Assembly: GCA_022829145.1 (NCBI GenBank) | Contig: CM040755.1 | Span: forward strand, 14,834,063 to 14,898,062 | Origin: Albula goreensis | Taxonomy: Eukaryota; Chordata; Actinopteri; Albuliformes; Albulidae | Direction: 5' to 3' | Length of the DNA: 64,000 nt | Shown: piece by piece, positions 50,301 through 61,152 of the stretch | How the letters are laid out: the number at the start of each line of letters is the position of its first letter | How positions within the stretch are numbered: position 1 is the stretch's first letter | Program-made: the position numbers and the translations under genes | The notes under the pieces: generated by a model | Database searches by the model: none | The model's input: only the letters and a program-made list of their open reading frames with translations | What the model was told of the DNA's origin: nothing

Positions 50301-53040
50301 CAACCATGCATACCTACCCAAAAGCAGCAATTACTCATATAAAAATGGCTATCAATCATCAACTTCAGATCCATACTGTCCTCTGTGATTTATGGCACGT
50401 TTGAAAATGAGTGAGGGCCGTCTATGTCTGCTCTGTGCCCACAGTGATGCCGCACCTCCGGTGAGCCGTCTGTCTGCGGCGAGTCGGCCTGTTAGCTGAC
50501 AGACCTATTAATATCAGGAGAAATGGGCGCGGGAATTAAACAGCGTTCCTATGAGGTAATGCATTGCAGGGATATTTGCGGATCCAGAGATACTTTGAAG
50601 CCAGCACTTCTGATGCTTAAGCCAGGGACAAAGAAACAAATTCACTGCGGCGTGTTATCAGCGCTCAGATTTGACTCAGCGTTTGTTGGGGCTTGCTGGT
50701 CAAAGGCCATACCGGACTCAGAGCGCCGACTGAGCACCCATCCAGACAGACTCAAAAGAGGGGAAAAGCTCCATCAGAGATCTAAACACACAGCGTTCCC
50801 TCAAACACAAGCAATATTTTTCTAATTATTTATTTTGAGTTAATTAGCCGTTACGACATGAAGGGAGCTTTCATTCACTTGTGGAATCCTCGCGTGCCGT
50901 GGGTCCTGAATGTAACAGCTCAGCACAGCACAAACAGGGTAGCTCTGCAGATTCGGCTCAACCCACATTGTTCAGCCCTGACCTCCACTCCCCCAGGAGC
51001 AGAGAGTGAATCAGCTGATTCCAAAACTGACACACCCCCCTCGACCCTCAACAGGCCTTAATGACTCCCGCCTGGTAAGGGCAGACAGGCGGCCCAGGGT
51101 TGAGCTAGGCCCTTCTCCTCTTTTCATTTCTGTTTTTGTGCACATAAACCAAACACAGGAAACGGAACGCCACAATCAGGATATTACTTCAACTTGCTGG
51201 CCCCCCCTTCCACCACCCCACCAAAATTCAGCCAGTATACACAGTCAAGACTGGGGCCCTCTTGCTTTGATAAGAAGCAATAAGAAAACAAACACAAGAA
51301 TAAACTAAACAAAAGCCACAGCAGTTAAGCAGGCTCCTTTTCTTTTAAGAGGCCCATAAATGTTTGAGGCAAGAAGAAAAAGAAAAGAAGAAAAAAAAAT
51401 GGCAAACAGTAAAATACACCAGTCCTTTCTGCTGCTGACATGACCACACTTGAAAGAGAACAGGGTGGATTTAACAATGGAACATCTGACTTTCTGTCCA
51501 AATCATAATTACAGCAGCCTAAAAGTGGGTCATTCTTGGTGTACAGTAAAGCGCATTATGGTTGAGGTGCGCAGCTCGGACGTGCCTTTCACAGGGTTGC
51601 TGTGGTGCATTTAAGCAGGGTGTCCAGCATGATGCAGTATGTCAGGGTTTTTGTCCCGAAGGGCACAGATCATCAGAATTCCAATTACATCACACATATG
51701 CTGGTGGTGACAATATGCCAGGCACAAGCTCTGGAAATATCTGAACTGAGACTCTGTACTGTCTGTACTGATAAAGAAGAGGTGTGGGCATCTGCTTAAG
51801 CAGACAACTGTCTGCCCTCTGCACTACCCTCTCCACCTGACTGCCCAGCCTCCGAGGCACTGCCTCGTGTGAAAGAATGCCTTGCGTTCGCCAGCATAGC
51901 TGGAGGATTATGGGGACGCGTGAGCTGGGGTCCTGCCTCCAGTGGAAAAGTGCTGAACATGGGCCTTCACCTCCAGCCAGCTCTCCTTATCAGGTGGTCT
52001 AACTGAGCGTGAGCAGAGAGAGGCAGAGTGCCACAAGAACCACATACACAAGCATACACACATACAAACAAACACTCAATCACAACTGGACTTTCGAATC
52101 TGTATCGACATAGCGTCGCAAGAAACTTCACTCTGGAACTGCAGATCTTTGGGCAAAAATCCTAAAAAAGTGGAAAAGAAAAAGAATATACTCTATGTAA
52201 CCACAACAACAGACAACCAACACTAAACATAACAATAAGACTGATAATTAACACCCAGGGGGAAGAAATTGTGTCAAGCATTTTAGAAGAAGTGAGTATC
52301 AGATTCTGTCTTAAGAAAACATGAACAGAAACAGCTATCATGTGGTATCACTCTAGACAGCATATCGCAGGATGCCAAGTGTTCCCTTCCAGCCAGACTC
52401 CTTGCAGCCATCACAAAGACAAAGGTATTATTCTGCTGAGTTACACGTTGCTTTCGAGGCTCAGAAAACTGACCCGGTTTCAAAATCTCATTAGCGTTTC
52501 ATCGGCCCTCCACAAGCTGGCACGGCACAGAGAGGAACGCAATACCGACTGGCTGTGGAGCAAGATCACTCCACTGTAAATGAAACACGAAGACAGGCGC
52601 CGAGGTGATGTTAGAACACACACATCATCGCCTCATGGAAACTGGTTGGGCAGAAGTGCTAAAGGGGCCTCCCCTTCGGTGATGGTGGCAGAGGCCCCTC
52701 AGACAGAACACCAGTGGGAGGGTAAAAGCTACTCACAAAGAGTCATGGGACAAAGCAGTTCCACTGAAATGAGCTTTGATGGGAAGTAAAATAAGAGGAA
52801 AGGCTAAAGAGAATGTCTAAAGAAAAGGGGCTAAGAGGAATCCACAAACGGTGAGCAAACATGTCAGAAATCTCCTCGGCCATGCAGCCACTGCTTCTTC
52901 AGGCTAGACAGACCATCAGAAACCAAACACAAAACTGCATGACCCAACACTGTGTATGTGTTAGTGTGGACGTCTAAAATAACAATCTGATGAAAGCTAG
53001 AGTGAGTTCCAATATAATCATGATTCTGCAAAAGAAAATT

Positions 53041-53097
53041 GAATTCTCAGTTGACATAACCTGGTTAAATAAAAGATAAAATAAAAGAAGATAGAAA
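53041..53097 (+). mobile_element. LINE tail remnant
   Basis: AATTCTCAGTTGACATAACC followed by TGGTTAAATAAAAGATAAAA resembles the same tail as at 5365-5454 (CTCAATGGGACT-CCTGGTTAAATAAAGG). Short and degenerate. Confidence 0.55.
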
Positions 53098-55138
53098 AAA
53101 ATGTAAAATACCAGCATTATACAAGCAATAAATCCAAAATACTAAATCATCTGTAAGCCAGCAAGGCATAAAGATGTAGAGTGGAATTTTCACTGTGCCC
53201 ACATTGGGTTCAAATTAATCAGGAGGCTCTGGCCCCACTACACGTCCAGAGGCTCAGGGAACATCATACCATTACAGTGTTGGCTGTCAATGAAATGAAT
53301 GGAAAATATTGTGTCAGAATGATAAAAAAATGTACTCAGTGCATATATGAGAGACGCAGTTTGAAGGGCCTTTGCATCTGGACCCAAGCGTTACTACTCG
53401 TCTGGCTTCGTGAACTCTTTATCACATTTAGATCAGACACGCCATCTAAGTGACTGCTGCAGGCAAGGCATACGTCGCTCCTGAAAGTATGAGAGAACTT
53501 CAAAAGACAGGAAGCCAACTTCCTCACTGTCTGACACAAATACCCTTAAGGTGCACTTATCACTTTGCAATCAAACCCTTTTCAGTGGGTCCTCCATAAA
53601 TTTTATGAAAAGTGAAGAAAGCCCACATTAATTTCAGGCTGTGACTGAAATGTGTTTGTCTGCTCCGTTCCTGGACCACTGAAGATTCCATTACGTTCTT
53701 TTTGATGTGTAAATTGCTCTCAGTTTAGTGTTTTGTGTCTAAAGGTGAGTGAGTTCAAAAGGGTGATGTGGTGTGGTGTTAGCATTAGGCATGTACAGCA
53801 TTCAGCTTTTCCTTCCACAATTTAAATGACAAATAAACCCTTCTAATTACTTCAGAATGTAAATTCTTTTGCTCTATCTTTAAATCCTTTGCAGAAAAAG
53901 CTTCTTTGCAGCTAGTCTGTACTACTAAATGGTTATAAAAAAAAAAGAAAAAGAAGATAAATATGTTTTGGCTTTCAAAAAAATGAAGCCAGTGCCTTGT
54001 GATCCAAAACCATAAATCAAAGTTAGAGATGGCTGCATTTCAACATTACATAATAGAAAATGGAAAGGATTCTAAGCGACTAACCTCATTCATAGACTAA
54101 AAACTATCTAAGAATATAAATCCCTTTTTTAAAGAAACAAACAGTCAAAAGTAGAGCAAAGTTCCTCAGACGTGTGCAACACAAAAACTCAACCCACCAG
54201 ATCTACAGGATTGATAAACAAAGCAAAAAAAGATTACTCTGAATCAGAGTTAAGGACCCCATGTGGAACTCTTTTCAATACGTTTTAAATGATGGCTCGC
54301 GCGTATATAAACTGTAGAAGTCTGATCAGGCCTGTCTGGGGTCAGGGTTAACCGGGGATGACACCTCTGACTGTGGCCTCTTTCCAGCTGCTCATAGAGC
54401 AGATGCTAATGCTTTGGCTCTTCCTCTTGTCTGCTGGGAGTCCCACCTTGTTTCTGACACTTCATTATTACTTCACAGCACTTCAATTTCAGCACTTCAA
54501 AAAGACTGGCTTTCTGTCTCAAAATAATTCAGTGGGGAAGCATGCCACTCCACAAGCAATTTCATAAGAGAAAGTGAGTATTTTCGAAAAGGGATGAGAT
54601 CACGCCACTGGCTCAAATACAAGTCAGAGCGTGGAACTGCTCCGTCCTTATTGTTGTCACTGGAACACAGGGTCTGCCAAAGAAGGATATGAGTCACAAT
54701 GCTATTCCTGGAGCATTCAGCAGGACTGCGGTGAAATATCACTGTATACAGAATAGTGATATTTAAGAAAATTTGATCATCACACTTTACTTATGGTGAA
54801 TTATTAATGCATATATGAGGGGTAAAATAGCAGTAAATGTGATCGTCACACATTGATGCACATTTAATGGGATTTAGGTTTCCAATGTACCCACCGAGGC
54901 AGGGATAAAAATTTGAGCTCCAGAAAAGGCTGCATTGACCCCACCAGTTCTGCGGTGACAGACAGACAGTGACAATATGGATGTGCGGACCACCCAGGTG
55001 TACAGGGTGAAGTATGAGCAAGCTATCCTTGGAATGCGGTTCACATATTCTGCAGCCAGGTGTATTTCTGGAGGTGGCTCCACCATGACAAAACTGACCC
55101 CAGCCATGGTGAAGCATACTGCATAACTGCATAAAAGT

Positions 55139-55235
55139 GCACTGTTGTTGCACCCTTGAACAAGGCAGTATGCAATCTACATCTCTTATAAGGAATTCAG
55201 TACAAATGGGTAAAATGCAAATGCATGTCACACAA
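55139..55235 (+). mobile_element. tRNA-type SINE body remnant
   Basis: GCACTGTTGTTGCACCCTTG and AACAAGGCAGTATGCAATC, then AATGGGTAAAATGCAAATGC, match the body of a widespread fish SINE (ACTGCTGTTGTACCCTTGAG-CAAGGTACTTAACC...AAATG). The tRNA head is lost. A 164-codon minus-strand ORF overlapping it is therefore spurious. Confidence 0.6.
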
Positions 55236-56201
55236 CAGCCAACAAAGTCACAGTAATGATCAATAATAATCACAGTAATGACCACTGCCTTTTGGGTTTG
55301 ATGTGTTGATAAACCAGTGTTACCCTCTTACCAAACCAATGACTGCACACAGTCAGGTCTGATCCACAGGACATTGTGAAAGCTGGCTGCCTGAGCTGGA
55401 GGGCAGTGATCCTATTGTGTGCATCAATGGTGAACCTTAGAGCAATGCTGTTTTACAGCGTGCCACCAGTCAGTTCCTTAATGTCTGATCCCACCGTCAC
55501 GACCACTTTCTTTTCATAGACTCTGTCCGACAGTGCCACCCCCCGCGTTCCCTAAACACCGCTGTCTGTTGTCACGGCAGTCACAGTCTCAGCTAAACTC
55601 AGGTGACCAATGAATTTCATCAGTCTGGGCCACCAAAGCTGTGTCCCTCCTCCTCCCCTACCCTCCCCTCCCCTTCCCTGTAATGAAGACCCAGGAGCCT
55701 AAGGGGAAAAATTAACCAATGATCAGCTGTGACCCTTAGGACTTTACATGTGAAAATATCTTTCCTGCAGAGGGAACTGTGCAGACTGACATGGAGTTTC
55801 AACTTAAGAGAGATGGAAAGAGTCATGCTTGCTCAAAAGTGTTCTGCAAATTGAGTTCCCATATATGTCAAAAAACAATACTGTGAGGATATGCAAATGG
55901 TTTGCAGAAATGTTTTTGAAGGAGAAAAACACATAAAGACTTTGTTGCCAAAGATACCACAATGGTCCGAAACAAACTCATTTGTCATTTTTAACATTCC
56001 CCCCAAAAAGCTCTTTGACAATTTAATCATAGTCATTTTGGCTTTCTTTTTTTATGGTTTACAACTGCTGTCACACTAATTAAAGGTCCTTTTTATGTTG
56101 TAATGTGTTTTCAAAAAACATTAATCTTGCTCCTTTAGCAGCCATATTCTGCAAAAGCAGCTTGGCAATGTTGCATGACCATAATTATGATTGTCACTCA
56201 C

Positions 56202-56245
56202 CTACTGTATCACATGGCTCATCTTTATGGACACAGAAATCCGTC
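56202..56245 (-). CDS. adamts17: adamts17 microexon (inferred exon 6): catalytic domain
   Basis: 44-nt exon, too short for a usual ORF cutoff. With the split codons it encodes (R)[14 protein letters not shown](G), the conserved cysteine pair just before the zinc-binding region in ADAMTS17/19. The acceptor is CTTTTTAG and the donor is GTGAGT. It takes one base (G) to finish the Arg codon from the exon at 60181-60338 and leaves one base for the Gly codon that opens the exon at 42512-42617. Flanking introns are 3.9 and 13.6 kb. Confidence 0.92.
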
Positions 56246-57119
56246 CTAAAAAGAGAAAGATATGCAGATGTTATGGATGCTGAAATGGATCAGATGTGTT
56301 ACAGATACATAGAAAAATGCTGTATAAAAGCAATAAAATGTCATACACAACAATATGCATGCATATATATATATCTTTGAATATCCACTATTTTGTTAAT
56401 TCCATTTATTTAGGGACAAAAAAAATCATCGTTTTGCATCAATGTAGATAATATATAAAGGAAATACACAAAAGAGTTTGAGTTCCAACATCAAATTTAC
56501 ATTTCTAAAGCAACACTTGTCTTGGAGTTGGGATGGGGGTACCTCAGTGTCACAAGATTATCATATGAATTATGGGGACCCCTACCAGCACAGTCCAGTC
56601 TCACCCACATTGCCTCAAATCTCTAAAAAAATCTCTAAAAAAAAAAAAAGCTTTCTTTGTGCCACACCAATTATTTTTGTTTGTGTTGAAAACCATGTTA
56701 TGTTTACCATTCACAAGAAAATTAGTAAATGTACTAAATAACAGCATCTCAGGTGGCCTTCATCTGTTAGTATTGTACTCAGCTTAGCTCCATTTGTAAA
56801 CCTATGTCTACCACAAAATGCTGGATGCCGTAGTGATCTGCTTGTGTAAACAAAGCTGATGCATGTCACTACTATGTGAGTTAGCCACTGATCCACTGCG
56901 TACATCAAAGGGAGAACACAACAGCAGAAATGAGTGAGAGGAGGTTACAGCTAAAACACATGCAGTTGTTTCTTAATGGACAGTCAGCTCAAAATTCCAG
57001 ATGCAAACTGCTGCATCCCAACATCTGGATATAAAGTGAAACAATGTAGAGAATTTACAGTGCAGCATGCCAGAGAACACTAATATGCTATGCAGTGCAC
57101 CCCTGCGAATCTGAGCTAA

Positions 57120-57300
57120 GCGGTGTGGGGTAGTGAGTAAGAGGTTGGGCATGTAAGTGCAATGTTGCGGTTGCATTTCCCAGACAGGGTACTCTACTTG
57201 TTATCCACAGGTAAAGAACCTTGCTGTCCTCAGGTGAAGAAGAATTGCTTCAATAAAGACACAGCTGTACAACATGGAAAACATGGAAAATGTGTGTACC
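57120..57300 (+). mobile_element. tRNA-derived SINE, degenerate
   Basis: Starts GCGGTGTGGGGTAGTGAGTA, with an A-box-like stretch about 57126-57144. A B-box-like GGTTGCATTTC lies at 57169-57179. The body has GGGTACTCTACTTGTTATCC and GAATTGCTTCAATAAAGACA, then CAGCTGTACAACATGG. This order matches fish SINEs of the form GGTGTAGTGGTTAAGG...GGTTCGATTCCC...GCAAGGTACTTAACC...TTGCTTCAGTA...CAGCTGTATAAATGG. It is mutated in both boxes and likely inactive. Confidence 0.75.
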
Positions 57301-58352
57301 TCTGCTAACCTCAGGGGCTTGTTAAATAATCCCTCTCAGTGGCATGTCCTTAATTTTGACCAATGTGTTTAAGTGCTACTTCTAACATTGCTTGCACCAA
57401 ACGATCCGCTCCATGGATAAAGACAGTAAAAAAAAAGAATGAAATAATGCAGCAAAAATAATACTTGCTATAAAAAGTTAGTTTTTAAGAAACAAACATA
57501 AAGTGGGAAGATAGAATGGTTCCATAAACATCTTAAAAAATCTGAACCCTGGATCCCATTTGTTTTTGCAGATTGTTGTAGTTTTCTTTGATTGGGGGGT
57601 CTCAAATACCAGCAATGAATTCCACTCCATAGAAAACTAAATACAAGAATGTATCCAAGAACATGGTACATTTATATCATTTGTAAATTGAAAAAAATAT
57701 TCATTTAAACGAGTGTTCTCATCTTAGCACACATTCATTAATACCAGGGCTAACCCATATTTGCTGAGGGTTTAAAATCTGACTGCCTGGAGGAAGAGTT
57801 TAAACCAATAAGAAGGAGATCTAACACCATGTGCTGTTTGCTTTCTCAGAGGGATGAGAATTTTGACCAGGACACACAAGGGCATATTTTGGGCTTCCAG
57901 GCCTCTTTTAGATCCCCCTTTCTTTTTACTGCCCTGGTTACCAAAACACTGCTAATTACACATCACGAAGGTCAACACGGTTTCGCACAGGAACCTCCTT
58001 TGAACTCACAATTAGCAAGTCTAAGCCAACACTGCGGACGAAGAAAATGAAAAGGACTCTTGAGTCTGGATGGCCAAGGCCAGCTTATGCCTGCTCCGCC
58101 ACAAACTGAGCTGGGCTAATTCTGTCTGCCCAACTTCCCCTTGTAATTCCAACTGGCAAGGGACAAAGCCTTCAAAGGCGGTCACGAACCCTGTCATTTT
58201 GCTAAACCAAGACTTAGTTAAAGACCTTAGAATTATTACCAGGTGAAATTGACAAAAGTGACAAGAAGTAGACTGTAGCCTTTATAGTACATGCCAAAGG
58301 GTTAGACACCCTTTTTGGCAGCAATGGAGATTCACACATATATGTACATTAC

Positions 58353-58361
<9 letters not shown>

Positions 58362-58388
<27 letters not shown>
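58362..58388. repeat. (TG)n microsatellite with TA flank
   Basis: About 13 TG units, flanked by ACATATATATAT and by repeated TGTACATTACAT words on both sides (58344-58425). Confidence 0.92.
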
Positions 58389-60180
58389 ACATATGTACAT
58401 TACATGTATATATGCACATTACATTTTCAAATAAAAAGAAATACAAAAGCTGCAGAGCTGAGCCAACTGGGCCAGAAACTTGAAAATATCAAAATCTCAG
58501 TATGAGCTGTACCAGTGTCTACAACATTGCAAAATCCCAACAACATGGCAGTTTGTGTGAGATTTCATACTGTAAGTATGGCCCTCGGAGATAAGCCTGC
58601 CTGCTAAGAAACCACAACCAACAACATCTGGTCTGTGAAAGGCAAACAGTCAAGCAAATTTGGTACAGAGCAATACTGACGAATATGGATCTATCAGTTT
58701 GTTTTTAAAACCAGAGAAATTTCATTTCTACACCCAATTAGATGTGTTAGTCACATTGCTGCGTGTTCCGTACATTCCTGGGGCCATGCGTAAGAGTTAA
58801 ACGATTCTACAGGTCTCCCTTTCCACTGCCACATTTCAAATGTACATAAATAGCTTCTGATGTGCATTTCTGATTTGCTGAAATTGCATCTGAGGATAAA
58901 GTGGATTTGACACACAGCTGGGTGGTACAGGCAACTCAGACGTTTCTGTGCTCTGACTGCCATGAGGATCAGGGTGGGGGGTGGAGGGATTGAGCAGCAC
59001 TGACTCTTGTTAGCACTGACGTCTCCCAGCAGATGTGACAAGGCCCATACGATCTGCTTCCCCACTGCCACAAGACGGCATCCATTTCAGGCCCAGAGAG
59101 CGAGACTGACACACAGAGCGTAAAACCAGACACGCTCCTCCTGTTCCAACTACCGTGATCTCATCACATCGATTTTAGATGCAGCGGTAGTCCTGCACAC
59201 GCCCTCACCAAAAACATGTCCCGTTTTAACACACAGGAAAACTTTCACCTTGTGCTTAAGGTCAGATACTTTAATTATAACAGCAACAAGAGGAAAAATG
59301 ACTCTAAAATGACAATGTTATGATAATATTACAGCTATTAATGTCTCCTGTAAAGCTGCTATGATTTAGAAAGCAAAAAATGGATACCCTCTGTCCAGCC
59401 AACGCTCATTGTAAATCAAACCCGTTTAATGACCTCTTATCGTATAAGAAGCTGTTAACAGGTTCTGGAGTTCCATGTAGATCTACTTTAATTCATGTGA
59501 CATGAAGATTATCTTTCCAGGTGATACAATACAGCACACTCTACACTACGGATGAATGGCTTAAACAAAGGAGAAAGAGGCCAGGGTCCATCATGCCTCT
59601 ATTTAATTTGTACATGATACACTCTTGTCGTTGTGAATGATCTTGGCATTAACATTTTCAGACAGATGTTGATCCTGCATACTACATTTCCATAGAGGAG
59701 GCCTTATAGGTGGAAGGAGATCATATTTAACAAACTAGTGTCTGAACAAAAGCCCCCTCTGTCTACACGTTCTCCCCCTTGCCTCTCCTCAGACCTGGGA
59801 AGGTGGATAGCATCTGACAGGCTACATGAGAATTTGTTTAAACAAAAGGATTCCTTTTTTTCCTCCAGAAAATTATATCAGGTAATAATACCTAATCCAA
59901 AATTAGGAATGCAACAATTTATGCCAGCAATAATCCTTCAGAGAGACCGGGAGGAGTAGGGGGTGGGGGAATTGGATACAAACCTCCCTCACTGACAGAG
60001 CAATAAATGGGAAGCTTATTAATGTCCATCAGTAGTAAACCCAGATGAGGTCCAATTTATCTAATATCTTCATGAATTAAAAAGGAGCCTTAATATGTGA
60101 AGGCCCGCTGCTGAGGCAGTGCTACAGAGAGGTAATAAAGGACAAGATTGAGGGAGGGGTGGGGAGTCAGACTACAGCAC

Positions 60181-60338
60181 CTGGTGACAAACACGGCCAC
60201 ATCCATGGGGGGCGGGTCGTCCCTTCCTCCTGGGACGTGGTTGTTTCCCAGGTAACGAGCGCCCCCGTACTCCTCATGCTGCCAGTGGCAGAAGCTCTCT
60301 AGGGACCGCTCCCCATGGTGACCAACCTTCAGCGTTTC
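60181..60338 (-). CDS. adamts17: adamts17 exon (inferred exon 5): catalytic domain
   Basis: 158 nt: 52 codons plus two bases (AG) that complete an Arg codon with the next exon. It opens with [19 protein letters not shown], then [13 protein letters not shown], and ends with DVAVFVT plus the split Arg. This is the middle of the reprolysin fold, with the first catalytic-domain cysteine (SFCHW). The acceptor is CCCCCAG after a pyrimidine tract. The donor reads CAG|GTGCTG, which is weak at positions +3 to +5. The boundary is supported by phase with the 44-nt exon that follows and by similarity to the human protein. Confidence 0.93.
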
Positions 60339-61068
60339 CTGGGGGCACAGATTTTACAAAAGTGAAACCTTTTCAGCTTCTCAGTGTGAAGCCCAAACAG
60401 GGGAGGTTGATAAAAATATCTATGTACGTGTCACTTTGAAATTAAGTTTGAGAGGTTAAAATCTATTGAGGTGATAAAGTTGTCTCAGAGACAAGGTTTG
60501 AACTTATTTCATTTATACCTCCACTACGCAGCGTTTTCAAAGCCTTGTTGTGAGAGATAAGGGCCGACATGCCCTTTCAGCTGTGATGTTCTCAGACACA
60601 TTATTAGACTTATCAGCAGAGCTCTATCTGAAAAGGAAGCTACACTGCAATTTAGATTGGATCTCAAGGGACCTGTATGAGTTTAGGCAGCAGCAATAAA
60701 GGGAAAGGATTTTTTTTTACCCAGTACCCAGAACATACAATTAGAAAGTCACTTTTAAAAGGGAAATGCATGGAAAGTATATATGAATGTATCTACCGAA
60801 AAATAGTATTCATAATGTAATCTATTTTTCATCTTACTTTTTTCAGAAAACAATTATTTAGTTTTGAATTCCAAATTTACATTATTTTTTCATTTTCCCT
60901 TTTAGAAAGCAGTGCTAGCTGCCCATTAACTCCAGAAACCCCTAAGGGTGAGAAAACTGAGAAGCAGTTAGCTGGGTTGGCTTTCCCGTCGTCTATTTAT
61001 GAATAGTTTAACTGAGCAGAGGGTGCAAAGGTTAAAGGAGGCGAGGAAGGGTCAAAGGCCAAACTTAC
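60339..61068 (-). other. Intron 4 (0.7 kb)
   Basis: Short AT-rich intron, nothing recognised. Confidence 0.78.
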
Positions 61069-61152
61069 AGGGCGGTTGTGGAGGAGGACCAGCTTAGTCA
61101 CGCGGATGTTGAGTCTGACACCCAGGCTCTTGTGGTGAAACATGTTGTACAC
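61069..61152 (-). CDS. adamts17: adamts17 exon (inferred exon 4): catalytic domain
   Basis: 84 nt, exactly 28 codons, phase 0 at both ends, acceptor CTAACAG and donor GTAAGT. It encodes [11 protein letters not shown] followed by [17 protein letters not shown]. This is the conserved strand of ADAMTS catalytic domains (human: VYNMFQHQSLG...). It lies 729 bp downstream (in + coordinates) of the next coding exon, at 60181-60338. Confidence 0.94.

Larger units (their letters stand above)
42618..56201 (-). other. Intron 6 (13.6 kb, largest)
   Basis: Largest intron in the window. It holds an (AC)n microsatellite (45455-45488), an L2-like LINE 3' end (46981-47337), a LINE tail (53041-53097), a SINE remnant (55139-55235) and candidate conserved non-coding stretches at about 50425-50620 and 50807-50890. 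ORFs of 153-164 codons here are not genes. Confidence 0.7.
56246..60180 (-). other. Intron 5 (3.9 kb)
   Basis: Contains a tRNA-derived SINE (57120-57300), a (TG)n microsatellite (58362-58388) and AT-rich stretches at 59240-59480 and 59985-60110 that look like non-coding conserved sequence. No coding signal. Confidence 0.7.

Noticed and set aside
54791-55285. 164-codon minus-strand ORF
   Set aside because: It runs antisense through a SINE remnant and is Cys/His/Ile-rich without a recognisable fold.
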